The notes beneath the pieces are model-generated. The model was given only the letters and a program-made list of their open reading frames with translations. It was not told the origin of the DNA and ran no database searches. Below are positions 5,892-7,305 of a stretch of DNA of 7,305 bases, piece by piece. Both the position numbers and the translations under genes were made by a program. The stretch's first letter is position 1. Every line of letters begins with the position of its first letter. Source of the stretch: Emcibacter sp. (GTDB taxonomy: Bacteria > Pseudomonadota > Alphaproteobacteria > Sphingomonadales > Emcibacteraceae); NCBI GenBank assembly GCA_023142175.1, contig JAGLJX010000335.1, forward strand, positions 1-7,305, in the 5' to 3' direction.

Positions 5892-6811
5892 TGGACAACT
5901 CCCATTGTTGTAACCGAATAAAGCTCGCCCGGCTCCACCACCAGATCAATAGCCATTTTGATACAAACCACCAACACCAGCATCGCCAGCAGGATACGTA
6001 ACTGCTCCCCCTTCAGCTTCAGCCCGACCCGAGCACCTATCTGCGCCCCGATCACCGCCCCGACCAGCAGGATCAGCGCCAGCACCACATCGACAGTCTG
6101 GGTATTGACTGAATGCAGAAAGGTAACGCTGGCAGTAACAAAAGTAATCTGAAACAGGGATGTGCCGATCACCACCTTGATGGGCATATGCAACAGATAA
6201 ATCATGGCGGGAACCATAATGAAGCCGCCACCAACCCCCATGATCGCAGCCAGGACACCCACAAGGCCGCCAATAGCCAGCGGCAATATGGCGCTAACAT
6301 ACATCTTAGAGGTACGGAACCGCATCTTGAACGGCAAAGCATCAATCCATGTCCGTCGGCGTCGGCCCGGCGTTGGTGCGTCCCCACGCCGATTGCGCAT
6401 AATGCTGCGAACACTTTCCACAAACATCATGCCGCCAATACCACCCAGAAACACCACATAAGCCAGCGAAATCATCAGGTCAACCTGACCTGTTGCCTTG
6501 AGTATTGTGAATATCATGGCCCCAAAATAAGAGCCGATCGCCCCGCCGACAATAAGGACACCACCCATTTTATAGTCTATGCCGCCCCGCCGCCCGTGGG
6601 CCAACGCGCCGGACACCGAAGCGGCGGTAATCTGGTTGGCCTCCGTTGCCACCGCAACCGCTGGGGGTATGCCTACAAAAATCAGGAGAGGTGTCATTAG
6701 GAAGCCCCCGCCTACACCAAACATGCCAGACAAAAAGCCAACCCCACCACCCATGGCAAGCAGCAAAAAAATATTAATCGAAATTTCAGCAATAGGCAGA
6801 TAAATCTGCAT
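5888..6811 (-). CDS. TauE/SafE-family (putative sulfite/organosulfur anion) membrane exporter
   Basis: This 307-residue polytopic protein has the two-fold internal repeat of the TauE/SafE family: GMFGVGGGFLMTP (29-41) and AIMGVGGGFIMVP (189-201), each preceding a helix and followed by a polar TEANQIT or GTSLFQIT stretch (56-62 and 216-223). About eight hydrophobic segments are visible. The halves are joined by a basic, Arg-rich linker (135-168), probably cytoplasmic. Family members are proposed to export sulfite, sulfoacetate or related anions; the substrate here cannot be read from sequence. It is the first gene of the leftward set, and its TGA overlaps the TTG start of the TIGR02186-type gene. 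The ribosome site is weak (GAAGAA about 8-9 nt before ATG). A short hydrophilic tail follows the last helix. Confidence 0.92.
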   Translation of the reverse strand: MQIYLPIAEISINIFLLLAMGGGVGFLSGMFGVGGGFLMTPLLIFVGIPPAVAVATEANQITAASVSGALAHGRRGGIDYKMGGVLIVGGAIGSYFGAMIFTILKATGQVDLMISLAYVVFLGGIGGMMFVESVRSIMRNRRGDAPTPGRRRRTWIDALPFKMRFRTSKMYVSAILPLAIGGLVGVLAAIMGVGGGFIMVPAMIYLLHMPIKVVIGTSLFQITFVTASVTFLHSVNTQTVDVVLALILLVGAVIGAQIGARVGLKLKGEQLRILLAMLVLVVCIKMAIDLVVEPGELYSVTTMGVVH

Positions 6812-6862
6812 GTTTATTATTCTTCAGTTTTTATGTTGAAATAGTAGCTTGTCCAAGGCGCT

Positions 6863-6919
6863 TATACCCTTTCCATCCTAAACAAATTTGCACTTCAATG
6901 ATACCATTATATACCCTTT
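6863..6919. repeat. Two direct copies of TATACCCTTT upstream of the permease gene
   Basis: Plus-strand TATACCCTTT occurs at 6863-6872 and 6910-6919, 47 bp apart. The right copy overlaps the candidate -10 of the leftward operon. They could be regulator half-sites or remnants of a duplicated promoter core (minus strand AAAGGGTATA), but 10-bp repeats in AT-rich DNA can arise by chance. Confidence 0.4.
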
Positions 6920-6932
6920 AAACGCTCGTCAT
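6906..6932 (-). promoter_or_regulatory. Candidate promoter for the leftward permease operon
   Basis: On the minus strand ATGACG (6932-6927, 4 of 6 to the -35 consensus) is followed after 15 bp by a perfect TATAAT (6911-6906). The start would be near 6899, leaving a leader of about 88 nt. It lies just left of the palindrome at 6942-6957, so a protein bound there could affect both directions. Confidence 0.4.
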
Positions 6933-6938
6933 TTTTAG

Positions 6939-6967
6939 TTGACCTTTACGTAAAGGTAAGCTATTGT
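6939..6967 (+). promoter_or_regulatory. Candidate promoter for the MerR-family gene, containing a 16-bp palindromic operator
   Basis: TTGACC (6939-6944, 5 of 6) and TATTGT (6962-6967, 4 of 6) are 17 bp apart. ACCTTTACGTAAAGGT at 6942-6957 is a perfect 16-bp palindrome that begins in the -35 and fills most of the spacer. MerR-family regulators typically bind dyads between the -35 and -10, and LiuR-like members favour TTTACGTAAA-like sites (from memory). Autoregulation of the adjacent gene is the natural inference. The leader would be about 85 nt. Confidence 0.6.
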
Positions 6968-7057
6968 TACATCATCGATTCTAAGGCCTGCCAACCCCGT
7001 GTTGTTTTAGTATGTACGGTTGCGGCTTATCTATGATTGTTAGATTTGTGGGATATA

Positions 7058-7305
7058 ATGACTGAGAAAACTTACAGCATTTCTGAACTTTCAGAAGAAT
7101 TCAACATCACGCCCCGGACTTTACGCTTCTACGAAGATCAAAAGCTTATTGCGCCCACGCGCAACGGCCAAACCCGCATATATTCCAAAAAAGACCGCGC
7201 CAGATTAGCTTGGATACTCAGGGGAAAACGTGTCGGCTTTACCATTTCCGATATGGGCAAACTTCTGGACCTTTATTATCTGGAAGGCGGCAAGGTTAAA
7301 CAGCG
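7058..7305 (+). CDS. MerR-family transcriptional regulator, LiuR-like, N-terminal part
   Basis: The first 82 codons are in the window and the gene runs off the right edge. The start of the protein is a MerR-type winged helix-turn-helix: YSISELSEEFNITPRTLRFYEDQKLI (6-31) with the RTLRFYE recognition helix, then a wing with NGQTRIYSKKDRARL and the second helical pair ILRGKRVGFTISDMGKLLDLY. The combination of RGKRVGF and DLYYLEGG resembles alphaproteobacterial LiuR-like regulators near branched-chain amino acid and fatty acid oxidation genes rather than metal-sensing MerR proteins; the effector domain is not visible. The ATG at 7058 has only a weak GGGA 4 nt upstream. It is divergent from the permease operon, and a palindrome upstream is its probable operator. 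Confidence 0.93.
   Translation, partial: MTEKTYSISELSEEFNITPRTLRFYEDQKLIAPTRNGQTRIYSKKDRARLAWILRGKRVGFTISDMGKLLDLYYLEGGKVKQ

Noticed and set aside
6113..6700. Long plus-strand open frame of 195 codons opposite the permease gene
   Set aside because: It lies wholly antisense to the well-supported TauE/SafE gene and its translation is low-complexity and His/Asn/Arg-rich with no domain pattern; it is a shadow of the real reading frame.
7027..7036. TTATCTATGA, one mismatch from the BioR box TTATMKATAA
   Set aside because: It lies in the leader of the MerR gene, far from the biotin genes, is not fully palindromic, and such a near match is expected by chance.
7012..7065. 17-codon upstream ORF overlapping the MerR start
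   Set aside because: No ribosome site precedes its ATG and the peptide shows no leader-peptide features; a chance frame is more likely.

Overview
The window looks like chromosomal DNA from an alphaproteobacterium of intermediate GC content. The main taxonomic clue is a membrane-anchored protein of the TIGR02186/Alph_Pro_TM type, a family I know as largely alphaproteobacterial, sitting next to a TauE/SafE exporter. The LiuR-like MerR regulator also fits. The genus cannot be told from the sequence. No rRNA, tRNA, CRISPR array, transposase or phage gene is visible.

Left part (1-3696): a divergent biotin locus. bioB and bioA run leftward with overlapping stop and start codons, and bioA leaves the window after 252 codons. 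bioF and bioD run rightward with a 4-base overlap. The two pairs share a 127-bp intergenic region with back-to-back -35-like hexamers. Together they encode the four late steps of biotin synthesis: BioF makes KAPA from pimeloyl-ACP/CoA and alanine, BioA makes DAPA, BioD makes dethiobiotin and BioB inserts sulfur. No gene for making the pimeloyl thioester (bioC, bioH, bioZ, bioI/W) and no birA or bioR is in the window.

Middle (about 3520-4298): an AT-rich stretch that begins inside the 3' third of bioD. It holds a 97-codon orphan gene (GTG start, strong ribosome binding site) and then a structured segment: a perfect 11-bp hairpin followed by a strong intrinsic terminator. A consensus TATAAT upstream makes a roughly 100-nt small RNA possible, although a 3' UTR would also explain the structure.

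Right part (4299-6811): three leftward genes that look like one operon, transcribed in the order TauE/SafE permease, TIGR02186-type anchored periplasmic protein, CcdA thiol-redox membrane protein. The first two overlap by TTGA with a TTG start. A 57-bp gap before ccdA carries an extended -10 sequence, so ccdA may also have its own promoter. A sulfur-anion exporter, a periplasmic protein of unknown function and a transmembrane reductant conduit suggest a role in envelope sulfur or thiol handling. This is the part most worth a closer look.

Right edge (6812-7305): a 246-bp divergent intergenic region with a perfect 16-bp palindrome inside a likely promoter, followed by the first 82 codons of a MerR-family regulator of the LiuR type. 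The palindrome is probably its operator.
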